This document shows positions 11,340-22,126 of a stretch of DNA of 64,000 bases, piece by piece. The notes beneath the pieces were generated by a model. That model was not told the DNA's origin. It saw only the letters and a program-made list of their open reading frames with translations, and searched no databases. Source of the stretch: Tetragonia tetragonoides (taxonomy: Eukaryota > Streptophyta > Magnoliopsida > Caryophyllales > Aizoaceae); contig CM076147.1 in NCBI GenBank assembly GCA_038025085.1, positions 10,512,001 through 10,576,000 of the forward strand. Reading direction: 5' to 3'. The number at the start of each line of letters is the position of its first letter. Position 1 is the first letter of the stretch. Made by a program: the position numbers and the translations under genes.

Positions 11340-12685
11340 TTAATCCTTCTTCCCTTTAGAAGGCTTCGTTGAAGAGTTCTTCTTTGAAAGACCTTGGCTT
11401 GAGGACGACCTCGGATCGCTCCCTTGAGCTGAGGGCTTGCCTCTTTTCAGTACATGATAGCCTCCCATTTGAGGCCCTTCCTTTCTTTTCTTGCTTCCTA
11501 TTTTTGAGTCATACTTAGGCTTTAGCTGGTCCCACTCCTCATGACGAAGGGCTCGTCTCGCTTCTCCATCACCGCACGAAAGCCAGTTCAGATAGGTCTC
11601 AGAAACTTGAGTTGGGGCAATTACCCGAGGTACAGTCCAGCGATCCCGGTACGCCAATATTTTCCCCAATCCGTAGCAAACTCAGTGGTCAAAGCTACGA
11701 TAGTTGCTCTCGTAGTTTCCTGACGAGGAATAACCTGTTTCAACCCATATTGCCTCATGTCCCTAGAGGGAAAGAAGAAAGTAGTCCTGTACAAACCCAG
11801 TATGGTAGTATGAGGAACCAAATTGTCACAAGCCACTAAGGTGGTCAAGTTCCACCAAGACACATGCCAGCGGATAACAGGTCCCGCATGGAAAAAGACA
11901 TCCCATTCAGCAAGGGACTTATCAGAATATAGCCTTATCCTAACCAAGAAGCTAGCAGCGGTATAGGTTTTCTTTGACCAAGCCCGAGGAACACGAGCTA
12001 TCATATTATCTGGTGATTCTATTAGCCTCAGATGCTCACATAACCAAATTTGAAGCAGCTGGGGGCTGCTAGAAAAAGCTTCGTGAGGAGAGCTTTTCAG
12101 CCTGTCGAGCCCAATAATAGTTTCCCCTACAACCAGATGCAAAGGAGAATGCCCTTCAACCATTTGACTAACCACTCGCAGCAACGAGGCTCTGCCCAAG
12201 TTAGGAGATTCTGCATTACAAACAATGGGTGGTTCAACAGGCAAAGTACAAAAGCCTGACGGCGACAACGCTTGAATATTGCGTTCTTGTCAAAAGAAAT
12301 AGAAAATTTTTTGCAGAGTTGAACCAAGTCCACATCGACACCAGGAAGCATGCTTTTGGCTTCTGCAGATGACAAACCCAAGGATTTGTTGTACCGATCC
12401 CTAAAACCATCTCACACATAAGGCATAGCTGGGGGAAGAACATCAGGCATATTAGTGATCGCAGCAAATTCTTCAACTAAAGGGCATAATTCAGAGTTAC
12501 CAAAACGGAAAAAAATGCAGGTCAGGGTCCCAATAATTCAGAGCGGATCGAAGAATGGGCCACAATATTTTTGTTGGTCTTAAGGTCAGCAGGGTAGAGA
12601 CATGAAACGGAGCTAGTTCAAGTTTATCTTCTACGGTCAGATTTTTGCACCAGGCATCAAACAGGTTTTCAAAGGATTTCACCAT
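11340..12685 (-). pseudogene. Antisense DUF7745-like gene of element A (broken)
   Basis: Start ATG at 12685 (MVKSFENLFDAWCKNLTVED), stop at 11340. Blocks in order: LELAPFHVSTLL; NYWDPDLHFF (the F/YWDP motif typical of DUF7745 proteins); LGLSSAEAKSMLPGVDVDLV; VVGETIIGLDRLKSSPHEAF; LLQIWLCEHLRLIE; SLAEWDVFFHAGPVIRWHVS; TILGLYRTTFFFPSRDMRQY; and a basic serine-rich tail rich in KK and SK. The same blocks occur in the same order in element B (25965-27486). At least three frameshifts separate them. Unlike B, there is no intron between LLQ and IWL. DUF7745-type proteins are found widely in plants and are often transposon-linked; their biochemical role is unknown. The name rests on motif resemblance, not a search. 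Confidence 0.72.
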
Positions 12686-12756
12686 GATAGAAAATTTGGG
12701 AAATTTGGGACAGCTAAGGTCTAAAAAGTGGCACAACATCAAGTATCCCGTAAATC

Positions 12757-12915
12757 GTATTTATAGGAAAAAACGCGGGCCAAAGAAGTCAAAAATCCAC
12801 AAAAAAAGCCCAAACCAGAGTCGTCAGCGACCCTGGTCAGCGCCGCTAGCGGCTCAAGCGTGCAGCCCAACGCCGCTAGTGGCCCAGCCAGCGCTACTTG
12901 CGGCCCTGACCCTGG
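12757..12915 (-). promoter_or_regulatory. Promoter of the antisense DUF7745-like gene, element A
   Basis: On the minus strand CCTATAAATACGA lies at about 12767-12755, some 70 bp before the ATG, and is identical over 13 bases to the LTR TATA block. Upstream, 12821-12915 carries the perfect palindrome GCCGCTAGCGGC (12842-12853), the 17-mer CCGCTAGCGGCGCTGAC on the minus strand, and near copies. Order and orientation of cluster then TATA match the LTR promoter. Confidence 0.75.
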
Positions 12916-13279
12916 CCCGGTCCGAATTTTCCTCTCGCCCCATGGATCCGGTCTTCCCGATTTAAGCCCAGTTTTGATACCCGCACTGAATTACAAAGCC
13001 TGAGACTCTCTTAGTTTTATATTTTTCAATTTTTTCTTTTTATTTTTTAGGGGGTATAATATATGTAATTTTTTTGCTTTTTCTTGCAGTTTTTACCTTT
13101 TTCCTTTATTTTATTCCCCAAATTATGGCTTTTCCTACTAGATAACACATTCCATACTTAGAGATCTGACGGGCATAATTGAGTCATCATATCATATCAT
13201 ATCATATATATCATAAAAATGCATAAAAACAGCAGTTCAAAATCTCAAGATCAATGTCTACAAGGAGATCCAACATCGC
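12916..13279. other. Spacer between the two antisense genes of element A
   Basis: No ORF recognised. It contains a short ATCAT repeat run near 13185-13205 and T-rich sequence. It is upstream of the DUF7745-like gene and downstream of the PMD gene on the minus strand. Confidence 0.5.
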
Positions 13280-15880
13280 TCAGCTAGAGTCGTCATCACC
13301 GTTTCTGTCAGCCTCATCATCAACGGACAGCCCCTGACCGTAGTTCCCAGCCGAATAGTGGAGAAAAGAGCTATAAATGGGCCTGTTGTTTTCGGGCCTC
13401 ATGTCACGCCCATCATATGCTGGTGCACGCATAGGGGTACCTGCCGGAAACCCCGCGGCAAAGAAACTCTCTGTGGCCTGACTGGCGAAATCCATAGCCA
13501 TATCCTTATGCGAAGGCCCAGTATGAGGCACATCCCATCCAGGGGCATTCGCCCAACCTCCGACTGTGGGGGTAACAATGGGCCTGCATCAAGGGAAGGC
13601 TGGAAACCCACAGGGGAGAACATCTCCGGAATGTACGGCACAGAAGGTCGGGGCGCCTCATCAACAAGAGGCCTGGTCACAGCTACGGGAGGTGAACGAG
13701 CAATAGATGGTCTGCTCGCCGAAGAGGCCCTCGCAGCAGAAGAATGTCGAGGCCCCTTTGAAGACGAGGACTGGGACATCTGCAAACAATCAAGATCGAG
13801 ATGTTAAGTTAAGCACTTCACTTAGCTAAACAAAGGATAAAAGTATACTTACATCAACGGTCCGAGACCGAGAACTCTTCCCCTTGCCCATTACTCGACC
13901 ATAGCCTTTCTTCAGCAGGTGGATGAGCTTGAAGATCTGAGAGGTCTGCTCCCGATTCAACTACAAAAAGAGAGCCACAAGATAGAGTCAGCAATCAAAA
14001 GCAAACACAAACGCAAGAAGGGATAAAAAGGAGCTCACCCCTGTACAACCATCAGGCAAGGGCAAACCATCCACATCCTCTCCATCAGCCATATGAAGAG
14101 GGAACTCCTCTACTATACGTCCCCCACTCTCCCCAATGTACCTAACCTCATTGGTCGGCAAGGTCACGCTTGGGGGCTGACCCCGAGGAACTCTAGCATG
14201 AGAACTCCTAGGACCCTGAGGAGCTAGACGATCCGCCTGCAAGACACAAGAAGTCAGTATATCACACATACAGCTAAAAAGATGCAGAAGAGTTTCTTAC
14301 CTCAGAAGTAGGCCAGGTACACGGCCGTGCGTTCCAAGCCGACAACCCCCGGCATAAGAAACTCCGTGGCCGCCATACCACGGATCACGACTCCCAAGTC
14401 CCGCACACTCAGACCACACAGATAGAACATGGTCAAAGGAGGATCCTCCGGAACCAGGTGACTACCCCGGGAGGGATAGACCAGCCGAGCAAACGGTCCC
14501 CCAAGTACCATACAAAGCGAAATGGCCACTCAAAACCCGCAGAGAAGACACTCTGAAGTACTCCGGGGTAATATGGGGTGGAAGCCCAGGGATACCATCA
14601 AAAGTAGACCATGACACCTGCAGGTTACCAGTTCAAAAGTTCATTCACACCAAATGGACCAACAAGAAAAATGCACAAGTCAACAACAACATACCATAGC
14701 TGCGGCATGGCTATCGAAGGCGGCCCGAAAATGCTCCAGAGAGGTAAATGAGTGGTTATCCCTACCAATCCACCGTGAACCTAATGGGAACATCCTCAAA
14801 CCAGGACGGTGATGACCGAAAGTCGGAAAATACTCAAAGAACCACAGCTGCCATAGAAGCAAGAAAATAAGCTACAAGCCTAAAAGTAAGCACGTGCAAA
14901 GAAAAAAAAAACAAATGGGCCTACCTCTAGTATCCTCCATGGGCCCGAGATAGATGTCTTCTCACTCGTCTCCTTAGGTCTACAAGCCCGACGACACCAT
15001 CTCACCAAGGAAGCATAAGCGGAAGCACCGAGGTTGTACTCATGGACCTTGGACAAATCCTCCAGACATGTCAAGAAACCGACTTGACATACAATCTTCT
15101 TCTGAGCAAAGATGGTAGAACCCAACAAGCAAGCTAGAAAAATACGGGCTCTCTGCTCTTCAGTAAGCCCCTGCTCCGCCAGAGCCGCCCACAACCGCGC
15201 CAAAGAAACCCGATCCTTATCAAAGTGGACAGACACGGGCCCGTAACGCTCAAGCAAACTGTCACTCAGTCGCCAATAGTTTGCGTCGTACCGAATACGA
15301 CACCCTCTAAAGGATAGCCCCGTCAGCACAACAAACTGATAAGGGGTGGGGAGCATCTCTCCTATAGGTGTATGGAAAGTTCCTAACACCCACTGAAAAG
15401 GTCTCCAGCATCATAGCCCAATGGGACGTAGCCCCATGAGCCTGCAACAAGACACCAACACCGTAGCCAACAAACAAATTTTCCTCAACACCCCATATAC
15501 TACAAATACAGCTAAAATAATTCCACACAAATTATATGCAGCTAACCACCAATCCAGCACAAGTCCCAATTTGTTCGTGTGCTGAAGCACTAACAGTTCC
15601 AGTTTTCAGTTCAAATATACTGAACAGAAAAAAGGGGGAAAGTCAGAAAACATACCAGCTCCAAGTTAGACAGATGACTCTGCCTATCCGGTAGTAGAAC
15701 ACTGCGGTTCCAAACCCCAGCCGGGCACCAGTCCAGCCACATGAAAGAATCCTGGTACAACCGAGCTCCATCTGCGTGACTAGTCGGAGGTGCTGTAGTA
15801 GAAGGTAACCCGGTGCGGAAAAGGCTCCGGTCATAGTCCTCCTCACTCATGGGACATTTTCCCTTATCCACGGGAGCCAT
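13280..15880 (-). pseudogene. Antisense plant-mobile-domain (PMD) gene of element A, multi-exon, broken
   Basis: Start ATG at 15880 (MAPVDKGKCPMSEEDYDRSL). Exon 1 ends near 15656 at a GTATG donor. The next coding block carries the PMD hallmark TFHTPIGEMLPTPYQFVVLT followed by GLSFRGCRIRYD, then ARIFLACLLGSTIFAQKKIV and VHEYNLGASAYASLVRWCRR. Later blocks: WQLWFFEYFPTFGHHRPGLR, YLCGLSVRDLGVVIRGMAAT, DGEDVDGLPLPDGCTG, and a proline- and serine-rich C terminus ending GDDDSS at 13280. Exon order and borders parallel the PMD gene of element B. Frameshifts, for example in the last exon, make it non-functional. PMD (Aminotransferase-like, plant mobile domain) also forms the core of Arabidopsis MAIN and MAIL1, linked to transposon silencing and genome stability. 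Confidence 0.75.
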
Positions 15881-16175
15881 GGGAGCACAATGAAGCTTTC
15901 TCTCTCTACAAGTGGGAAAATAAAAGTTTCAGATTCGCAAGAAACAGACACCCATTCAACAATGCAACCCAAAATTCAACAATTAGGCGGAAAAATAAGC
16001 AAGTTCAAGACGAAAACCGAAGAAATCGGTCAAGAATCGACTTACCTCAAGCAAAGTGGAGCACTCAACAATGGAGGAAGCTCGAAAATTTTGCTCTCGA
16101 CAATGAAGCTCGGTGAGGAAGAAGAATGCACGCGAAAAAAAAAAGGAAGCGCCGAAGCGCTTTTTACTCGGCTCC

Positions 16176-16250
16176 ACGGTGCTGGCCAGAGCCGCTAGCG
16201 GCTTTTATCAAAGGCCTAGCGGCGCTGGCCTGGGCTGCTAGCGGCCTTGC
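16176..16250 (-). promoter_or_regulatory. GC-rich palindrome cluster upstream of the PMD gene, element A
   Basis: Contains the perfect 12-mer GCCGCTAGCGGC (16191-16202), plus CTAGCGGCGCTGGCC and GCTGCTAGCGGCC, about 310-370 bp upstream of the ATG at 15880. The same 12-mer is in the LTR promoter and upstream of the DUF7745-like gene. No clear TATA box is seen between the cluster and ATG. Confidence 0.65.
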
Positions 16251-16568
16251 AGACATGCACACGCGGGCCCACTTGCTGTCCCACGGCCCCTTTTTCCAGT
16301 CCAAAGTTCGGTACTTCAGTTCGTTTGCGACGAATAACAGTACCAAGTGCGGGAGCAAAGTACTCCGGCCCACAAATTCAAATTCGACAGTTGGCCCATT
16401 TTACGATACCAATTATTTTCAGGTAAAACTAACCCGTTTATTTTTGCAGGTCCTAGATACTGAAACTCGGATCTACACTGCGACAACCCTTACCGCCCAG
16501 AGTGCCAAAATTATTTTTAAAGCTTGGAAATTCTATCGGCCTTACAGCTCAGTATTACAAACTTCGAG

Positions 16569-16870
16569 CCAGTCAATGATCGCTTAAGATATTGCGGTTA
16601 AACTGTCCTTCTGCGAAATTACAAATTTTGGGGTCAGTCAATGGTCGCTTAAGCTATTGTGGTTAAACTGTCCCTCTGCGAGGTTACAAATTTTAGGGTC
16701 AGTCAATAGTCGCTTAAGCTATTGCGGTTAAACTGTCCCTCTACGAGGTTGCTTATTATGTGTCAGTCAATGATTGCTTAAACTATTGCGGTTATACTGT
16801 CCATTATTTTTTTATATGTGTATCAGTCAATGATTGCTTAAGCTATTGCATTTAAACTGTTCATATGTCC
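16569..16870. repeat. Element A 3' tandem repeat, five units of 60-65 bp
   Basis: Units begin CAGTCAATGG or variants at about 16569, 16634, 16699, 16763 and 16823 and share GCTTAAGCTATTGCGG then TTAAACTGTCC. Tandem repeats just before the 3' LTR are well known in Tat/Ogre-type elements and can seed satellite DNA. Confidence 0.9.
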
Positions 16871-17289
16871 TAACCATTTTTGCAGCCGTTATTTTAACCG
16901 CGTTGTCTCGTTGACCTTTTCGTTTCTCGTACAGGGATGGAATCTCGACATCCGCCGAGTGGTGTTTCGTCACTGTTTGTCGAAGCACTCCACGTTGATC
17001 ATTCTCAAAGTATTACTAACCTTTTCATTCACTCTGAATACAGGTCTCCAGCAGGACGTTTAGATCATCTACGAGCGGTGTTTTATCCTGCTACCATAAC
17101 CACTATTTTCTCTTGTGTTCACAGAGATGAAATCTTAGCGTGCTACGAGCATGTCCCAACTCAGATTTGTCTTCATATGCATACATATTGTACACTCTCA
17201 CACACTGTGTGCACATCAGCATCCTGCATGTCGCCTTCGGAATACTTTGATCTTTGATTTTACTCAAGCTCGATCAAAGTGGGAGCTTC
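16871..17289 (+). other. Element A 3' untranslated region with polypurine tract
   Basis: No convincing gene; the 106-codon ORF at 16937-17257 has no recognisable motif and no counterpart in element B. The last bases, AAAGTGGGAGCTTC (17276-17289), directly abut the TGTAGACGCC start of the 3' LTR and form the polypurine tract for plus-strand priming. Confidence 0.8.
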
Positions 17290-18591
17290 TGTAGACGCCA
17301 AAGAAGCGTCTTCAGATTTCTCTGCAAAAGCCCGATGATGAAAGGAGTAATTTATAAACTTGAACTGCTATTTTTGCTTTAATAGTTAAGATAAGGTCTT
17401 AGGTTTTTCCTCCAAACACTCCTTCATTCCATTTCATTCAAAAGCCCCGTTCAAGAGCTTTCCAACGACACGTCTCATGCCTCTTTAAGACTTCCGGTCG
17501 CCAAGTGGCGATTTAGGGGTAAAATCGTCTTTTACCGTTCAAGGGTAAAACGGTCTTTTCACATTTTTTGGAATATTTAAATTCTTCCGGTAAATAAAAA
17601 CGGACTGGATGACATCATTATGATGACATCCAGCTGGCTGCTGACAGCCGTCAGCGGCCCAGGGCAGGGCAGCTGGCGACGCTGACCATATTCCAAGGGC
17701 TGCTAGCGCCGCCGACCCTGCTTCTGGCCCGACTCTTTTTTCGGCCCAAATCCAAATTTTTGCTCCTTTTCAGCCGTCCAACCCTATTTCCTGCGCCTAT
17801 AAATAGGACCCTCCACACTCAGTTCAAAACACACAGTCTACAGGTGACAAGCTCTATTCTCAATAGTATTGACTCTGAGCTTCCCCCTCTTTCTTCCAAA
17901 CTTGAGATCTTGTTTTACTATTCTTGTCAAATATAGCCTACAGTTCAGGTACAAATTCCTGAGGGCTCAAATTAACTTAACTACTTAATTGTTTATTTTC
18001 TAGTAGTCATAATGTAGATATCATGCTAGAATAGCGTTTTATTGCTTCCTAAATATTGTCTATATAGTCGTTGTGCTTGTCAAACTGAATGCATGTCTAA
18101 ATAAGGGTTAATAATAAATGTTGTGGTGCTTGTGATGAACCAATTAATAGTCTAATTCTAGGTTATTAATCCGGTTTTGCATGGGAATTATGTCTTTAAA
18201 TTATTAAGCAAACTTGAGTTAGTAGAGGCCGTCATAATACGGGCGAGTTGGGTGCCTAACACCTTCCCACCTTGTACCTTCGCCCCTGAACCTATTATTT
18301 TTGGGTACTCATATGTTCTATATGAGCGGGAGTCTTTCTAAAAATATGATTAGTTCACTTTCCGCGCTATTGGGTTGTCCCTTCGGTTTGTCCCTTCGAT
18401 AAAACGTCGATAGCAGATTTGTGACCTCTTTCATGGTTTTTATTCAATTCATGTCTTTACAAAATCCTTTCTAACTCGATGGTCCCTTGAACTTATCTAA
18501 ACCCCCGACTTACAAATTTTCTATAAGGACGCACTCCGTGGAAACCAATACTCATTTAAAAAGGATAGGACGAAAATCCCGGGTACTTACA
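17290..18591 (+). repeat. Element A 3' LTR
   Basis: Begins TGTAGACGCC, ends GGGTACTTACA, 1302 bp, matching 5896-7205 throughout. The GC-rich cluster (17635-17718) is present but its palindrome is degraded (GCTGCTAGCGCCGCC), and the bZIP palindrome is changed to TGACATCA. It is followed by the ACTGT duplication. Confidence 0.93.
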
Positions 18592-19147
18592 ACTGTCCTG
18601 ACAAAATTTAGAGCAAAACGCACCCCCAAAGGACCACCTTGAGCTGAATTACACCACATTACAGCATTAAGAGAATCGGACTCAATAATTATTTCAAAGT
18701 GAAGCAACCAAAGCTTACTCATAGACAATCACCACGTTACAGCATTAAGAAAATCCCCTTTCTTATCAAAGCACCAAACAAGTCTATCATTTTCAATACA
18801 CGCATTTGGCTCAATAGAGAGAGAAAAGAGTCTCGGGAATTTCTTTTTCAAAGGCTCAGAATTTATCCAAGGGTCGTGCCAAAATTTTGTAAATTTTCCT
18901 CTTCCCACGTTTACCAGAACACCTTCCTTGAAAATCTCCTAAACTGAAGGGTTGTTTAGGATACAGTTGGTTATATCTTTCCAAATCCCTCCTTTCTTCA
19001 CGTTAGGCCAATCTTCAAGAGACATTATCCTTCCAAAGTTATATTCTCCTTGATGACCACTTTCCATAAACCCTCATCTTCTTGCAAGAATCGCCAGGCC
19101 CACTTACTAAGCAGAGTCGTGTTTAATTGCTTAAGAGACACCACACC
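18592..19147 (-). pseudogene. LINE-1 piece 2: ORF2 linker and start of RNase H
   Basis: Minus strand from 19147 reads VSLKQLNTTLLSKWAWRFLQ, the block that follows GGLG in plant L1 ORF2, and joins in frame to ..DIGGLGV at 48199 once element B is removed. After several frameshifts it reaches ESDSLNAVMWCNSAQGGPLG, the second motif of the RNase H domain, joining 5895 once element A is removed. The zf-RVT region normally found between is largely missing, so the LINE had an internal deletion. Two similar segments, DFLNAVTW-like near 18735 and DSLNAVMW near 18665, suggest a small duplication at the junction. Confidence 0.75.
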
Positions 19148-20706
19148 TGTAGGCTACCTGATTTTTCTGCCCTTTTTCGCCCCCCTTTTTCCTTCGGGTT
19201 TCCAGGCAACCTGAGAGAGCGCGATCGTTCGGGTTTTCGTGAACCTTTGAGTGTGAATGCATATGAAGATTTTCCTTTTGCACTAAGGACATGATTAAGA
19301 TTGTCGGAAGTCGCCACCAAATTTAAGGTAATTTGGATACCATGGAATCAAGTCGATAGTCCAGAAAAACGTCCACTCAATTCCTGTGCAGCCTAATCCC
19401 TATTAGGGAAATTGACTTCACAAATGAGTTCGGAGCGTGAGTACGAGCTAGGAAGGTGTTAGGCACCCAACTCGCCCGTTGACAACAACGGCCTTTAGTA
19501 ATCGATTCAATATAATTATTAATGCTACGGTTCCAAACAAGGTTCAAATTGTCCAAATTCCTAGTTTCAACTAATGGGTTGAACAAACAATATTATTGTG
19601 ACTACTTTTAACAATTTATCAAATTATATGCTTTTATTGCTAAAAACGATAAATAGGCTAAAACCTGCAAGTTAGAAGACAAACTAAGAATTCATCCACC
19701 AATCCACCAACAAAGCACAATTTAATCATAACAGCAATAAATAACAAAATTAAAACATTCATTCATCCATTAAGTAGGCTTAATACAAGCCATTTTGCTC
19801 AAAATGCGCCATGCATGTACATATCACATAAACCAAAATCGTTAGTAATAGCAAGCAATATAAAAATTTATTGAAAACCCTCAGGTTGGATTACCTAGAT
19901 GCTCACAATGAACTTATTGGGTTATAATGCTCGAATTCATGCTCTTGATGAAGTGTGAAGGTTTATTTTGTGGTGCTAGGGCTAACCCTAAAGAGGGAGT
20001 AGAATCAGAATTTCTGGTTTTATATGAGAGAGTTAGAGAGAATTTCCAACCTCTCGAATTCCCAACCTAAAGGCCAACATGAGAGAGAAACTGCCAACCT
20101 CTTCAACTGAACCCTAAGGTTTGTTAATATAGAAGAGGGGGAGCTGCTAGGGTTTGGCACGAAAATCGAGATGGGCCTTGAATTCGTCGTCAGCGAGAAA
20201 AGGTCCAGGCGACCATACAGCTAGGCCAAGCGGCCAAGCTGGCAGCACAAGCGGTGAAGCTGCTTGGCAAGTGGCTTAGCCGCAAAGCAAGCGGTCATGC
20301 CGCTTGGCCTAGCAGCCACCGCTTGAGCCCAAGCGTGGCTACTTGGACCTGGAGCGGCGTGCCTGTATAGGCGCCTGACGTGCTTTTCACGCGGGGCAGG
20401 CTTTTCCGAGGGGGTCCACGCGCGATTGACTGAGTTTCCTTGTTTGACCAAGGGTTGACTCATTGGTTTGGGTTCCCTTTCGGGCCCTTAGGTTCAAAGA
20501 GGCCTATCTCTCAGCTTTGGACTCCAATTGAATTGAGTCCAACTGGTTTGGATCAACTGTACAGAAGGCTTCCACTGGTTAATTCAAATGAACTGGGCTA
20601 ATCATCAGAGCAATTATTCTTGCGACCCAAGTTCGAGCAAAATCCAATCCTTTCATCATCGGCTTTTTACGAGGACTTATCATAGACACAATTTTTGGGG
20701 TCTACA
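19148..20706 (-). repeat. Element B 3' LTR
   Basis: On the plus strand it runs TGTAGGCTACC to GGGGTCTACA, 1559 bp, and matches 46679-48193 with scattered changes and small indels. It contains the GC-rich motif cluster at 20221-20360 and the 16-mer CCTGTATAGGCGCCTG (20362-20377). The TATA region seen in the 5' LTR is degraded here (TTAATATAG near 20116). Confidence 0.93.
20221..20377 (-). promoter_or_regulatory. GC-rich palindrome cluster of element B, 3' LTR copy
   Basis: Repeated AAGCGG/CCGCTT arms (for example GGCTTAGCCGC near 20272 and AAGCGGTCATGCCGCTT near 20288). The adjoining 16-mer reads CAGGCGCCTATACAGG in the sense orientation of the element and recurs exactly upstream of the antisense DUF7745-like gene. 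Confidence 0.7.
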
Positions 20707-20722
20707 GAAGCCCCTACTTTGG
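20707..20722 (-). other. Element B polypurine tract
   Basis: The minus strand reads CCAAAGTAGGGGCTTC immediately before the LTR start TGTAGACCCC. This is the same style as AAAGTGGGAGCTTC in element A. Confidence 0.85.
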
Positions 20723-20879
20723 CCGAGCTCGAATAGAGCGAATGATCAAAGTATTCCTGTGCCAATACCTATAATAAAACAGGCAAACAGAGTGAGGTGA
20801 CAATCAGTTAAAGATAAACAATCATTTTAGGGTAGAGTAATAAATTTCATGGTTTATTTGACCGAGAGTTTGACCCTAT

Positions 20880-21400
20880 GCTGTAGGTCACACAATAAAA
20901 ATCCTTCGATTATCAGTCGAACGGAGAGACCCTATGTTGTAGGTCACACAATAAACATCCTTCGATCATCAGTCGACCGGAGAGACCCTCTGCTATATGT
21001 CACACAATAAAAATGTTTAAAATGGGTAATAAATGATAAAAATCCTTCGATTTTTAGTCGAAGGAGACCATATGTTATAGGTCACACAATAAATGTCCTT
21101 CGATTTTCAGTCGAAGGGGAACCTTATGCTGTAGGTTACACAATAAAAATATTTCGTTGGAAATAAGATAAATGATAAAAATCCTTCGATTTTCAGTCGA
21201 AGGGTGACCCTGTGCTGTAGGTTACACAATAAAAATATTTCGTTAGAAATAAGATAAAAGATAAAAATCCTTCGATTTTTAGTGGAAGGGAGACCCTGTG
21301 CTGTAGGTTAAACCATAAATATCATTCAATTTTTCAGTCGAAGGAGAACCCTGTGCGGTAGGTTACACAATAAAATATTTCGTTAGAAATAAGATGAGTA
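20880..21400. repeat. Element B 3' tandem repeat array with small hairpins
   Basis: Units of about 45-95 bp each start with a hairpin of arms CCTTCGA and TCGAAGG around a short AT loop (at about 20903, 20959, 21053, 21098, 21183, 21269, 21320). Each is followed by ACCCTATGTTGTAGGTCACA or variants and ACACAATAAA. The later units gain a TTTCGTTAGAAATAAGATAA segment. It occupies the same position as the array in element A but the sequence is unrelated. Confidence 0.9.
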
Positions 21401-21620
21401 GTAAATGTTATTGTAAAGGGTAATAAAATGTTGCTCAGACCTTAGGTCGGGTGTGAGCCCATGCCATTTGGGCGAGTTTAAATGTACAAACCTGTGGGTT
21501 TAAAATAGTCGTGCTTTCATAAACGGACTTTGGCGCCCAAATAACTGCTATGGATCTCGCGTGGGGCCCATTGATTTTGAACCAACGGGCCATCAAACGT
21601 CAGAGGTGAGAGAGTGGGCC

Positions 21621-21840
21621 AGGCGGTCAAGCCGCCACGTCAAGCGGTTAAACTGCTAGGTGGAGCGGCTGCATCGCTTGCTGGAGCGGCTATGCCGTTT
21701 GGTGGAGCGGCTACGCCGTTTGGCGGAGCGGTTGAACCGCTCACCCAAACGGTTAAGCCATTGGGACTAGCGGCCAAGCCGCCTGCCTTGTGGTCTGACC
21801 GCCAGCTGGGCGGTCTGACCGTCCACCTAGGCGGTTTGAC
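21621..21840 (+). promoter_or_regulatory. GC-rich palindrome cluster upstream of the PMD gene, element B
   Basis: Dense repetition of AGCGGCTATGCCGTTTGG-like arms (for example 21685-21698), with GGCGGTCAAGCCGCC and AGCGGTTGAACCGCT variants, some 290-510 bp upstream of the ATG at 22127. The same style of motif is in the LTRs of this element and upstream of its DUF7745-like gene. No clear TATA box was seen. Confidence 0.7.
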
Positions 21841-22126
21841 AGGCCATTAGGTTTTTCACGGGTATTCAAAAAAAGAAAAGGAGGGAGGCCAAAAATGGGT
21901 CATCTTCCCCATTTCGAGCCTTCTCCTTTCTCTCTCCTCCATTTTTCTTCAAGCTTTCAACCTCTATCAAAGCCCCTAGCTCCAAATCTTGAGGTTTTCT
22001 TGCTCAAATTCTTAGTAGAACTTGATTTTGTTAGTTATTCTTGTGTTTTTCAGTGTCAAAACTCAAAATTGTGTGAATTTGTGAGTTTTGTGAAGTTTCC
22101 AAAAGCTCCATTTTTGTTCTTCATCC

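Larger units (their letters stand above)
5896..18591 (+). mobile_element. Element A: non-autonomous Tat-type Ty3-gypsy retrotransposon
   Basis: Two direct LTRs (5896-7205 and 17290-18591) enclose about 10 kb. The element is flanked by ACTGT at 5891-5895 and 18592-18596, an exact 5-bp target duplication. The primer site (TGGCGACTTCACTGGGGA), PPT (AAAGTGGGAGCTTC) and LTR start (TGTAGACGCC in the 3' copy) match the style of Tat/Ogre elements. Plus-strand content is a gag remnant with two knuckles and a broken integrase; protease, RT and both RNase H domains are absent. Antisense content is a DUF7745-like pseudogene and a PMD pseudogene. It would need proteins from a relative to move. It sits inside LINE-1 and is younger than it. 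Confidence 0.93.

Noticed and set aside
16937..17257. 106-codon plus-strand ORF before the element A PPT
   Set aside because: No motif, no counterpart in element B, located in the 3' UTR.
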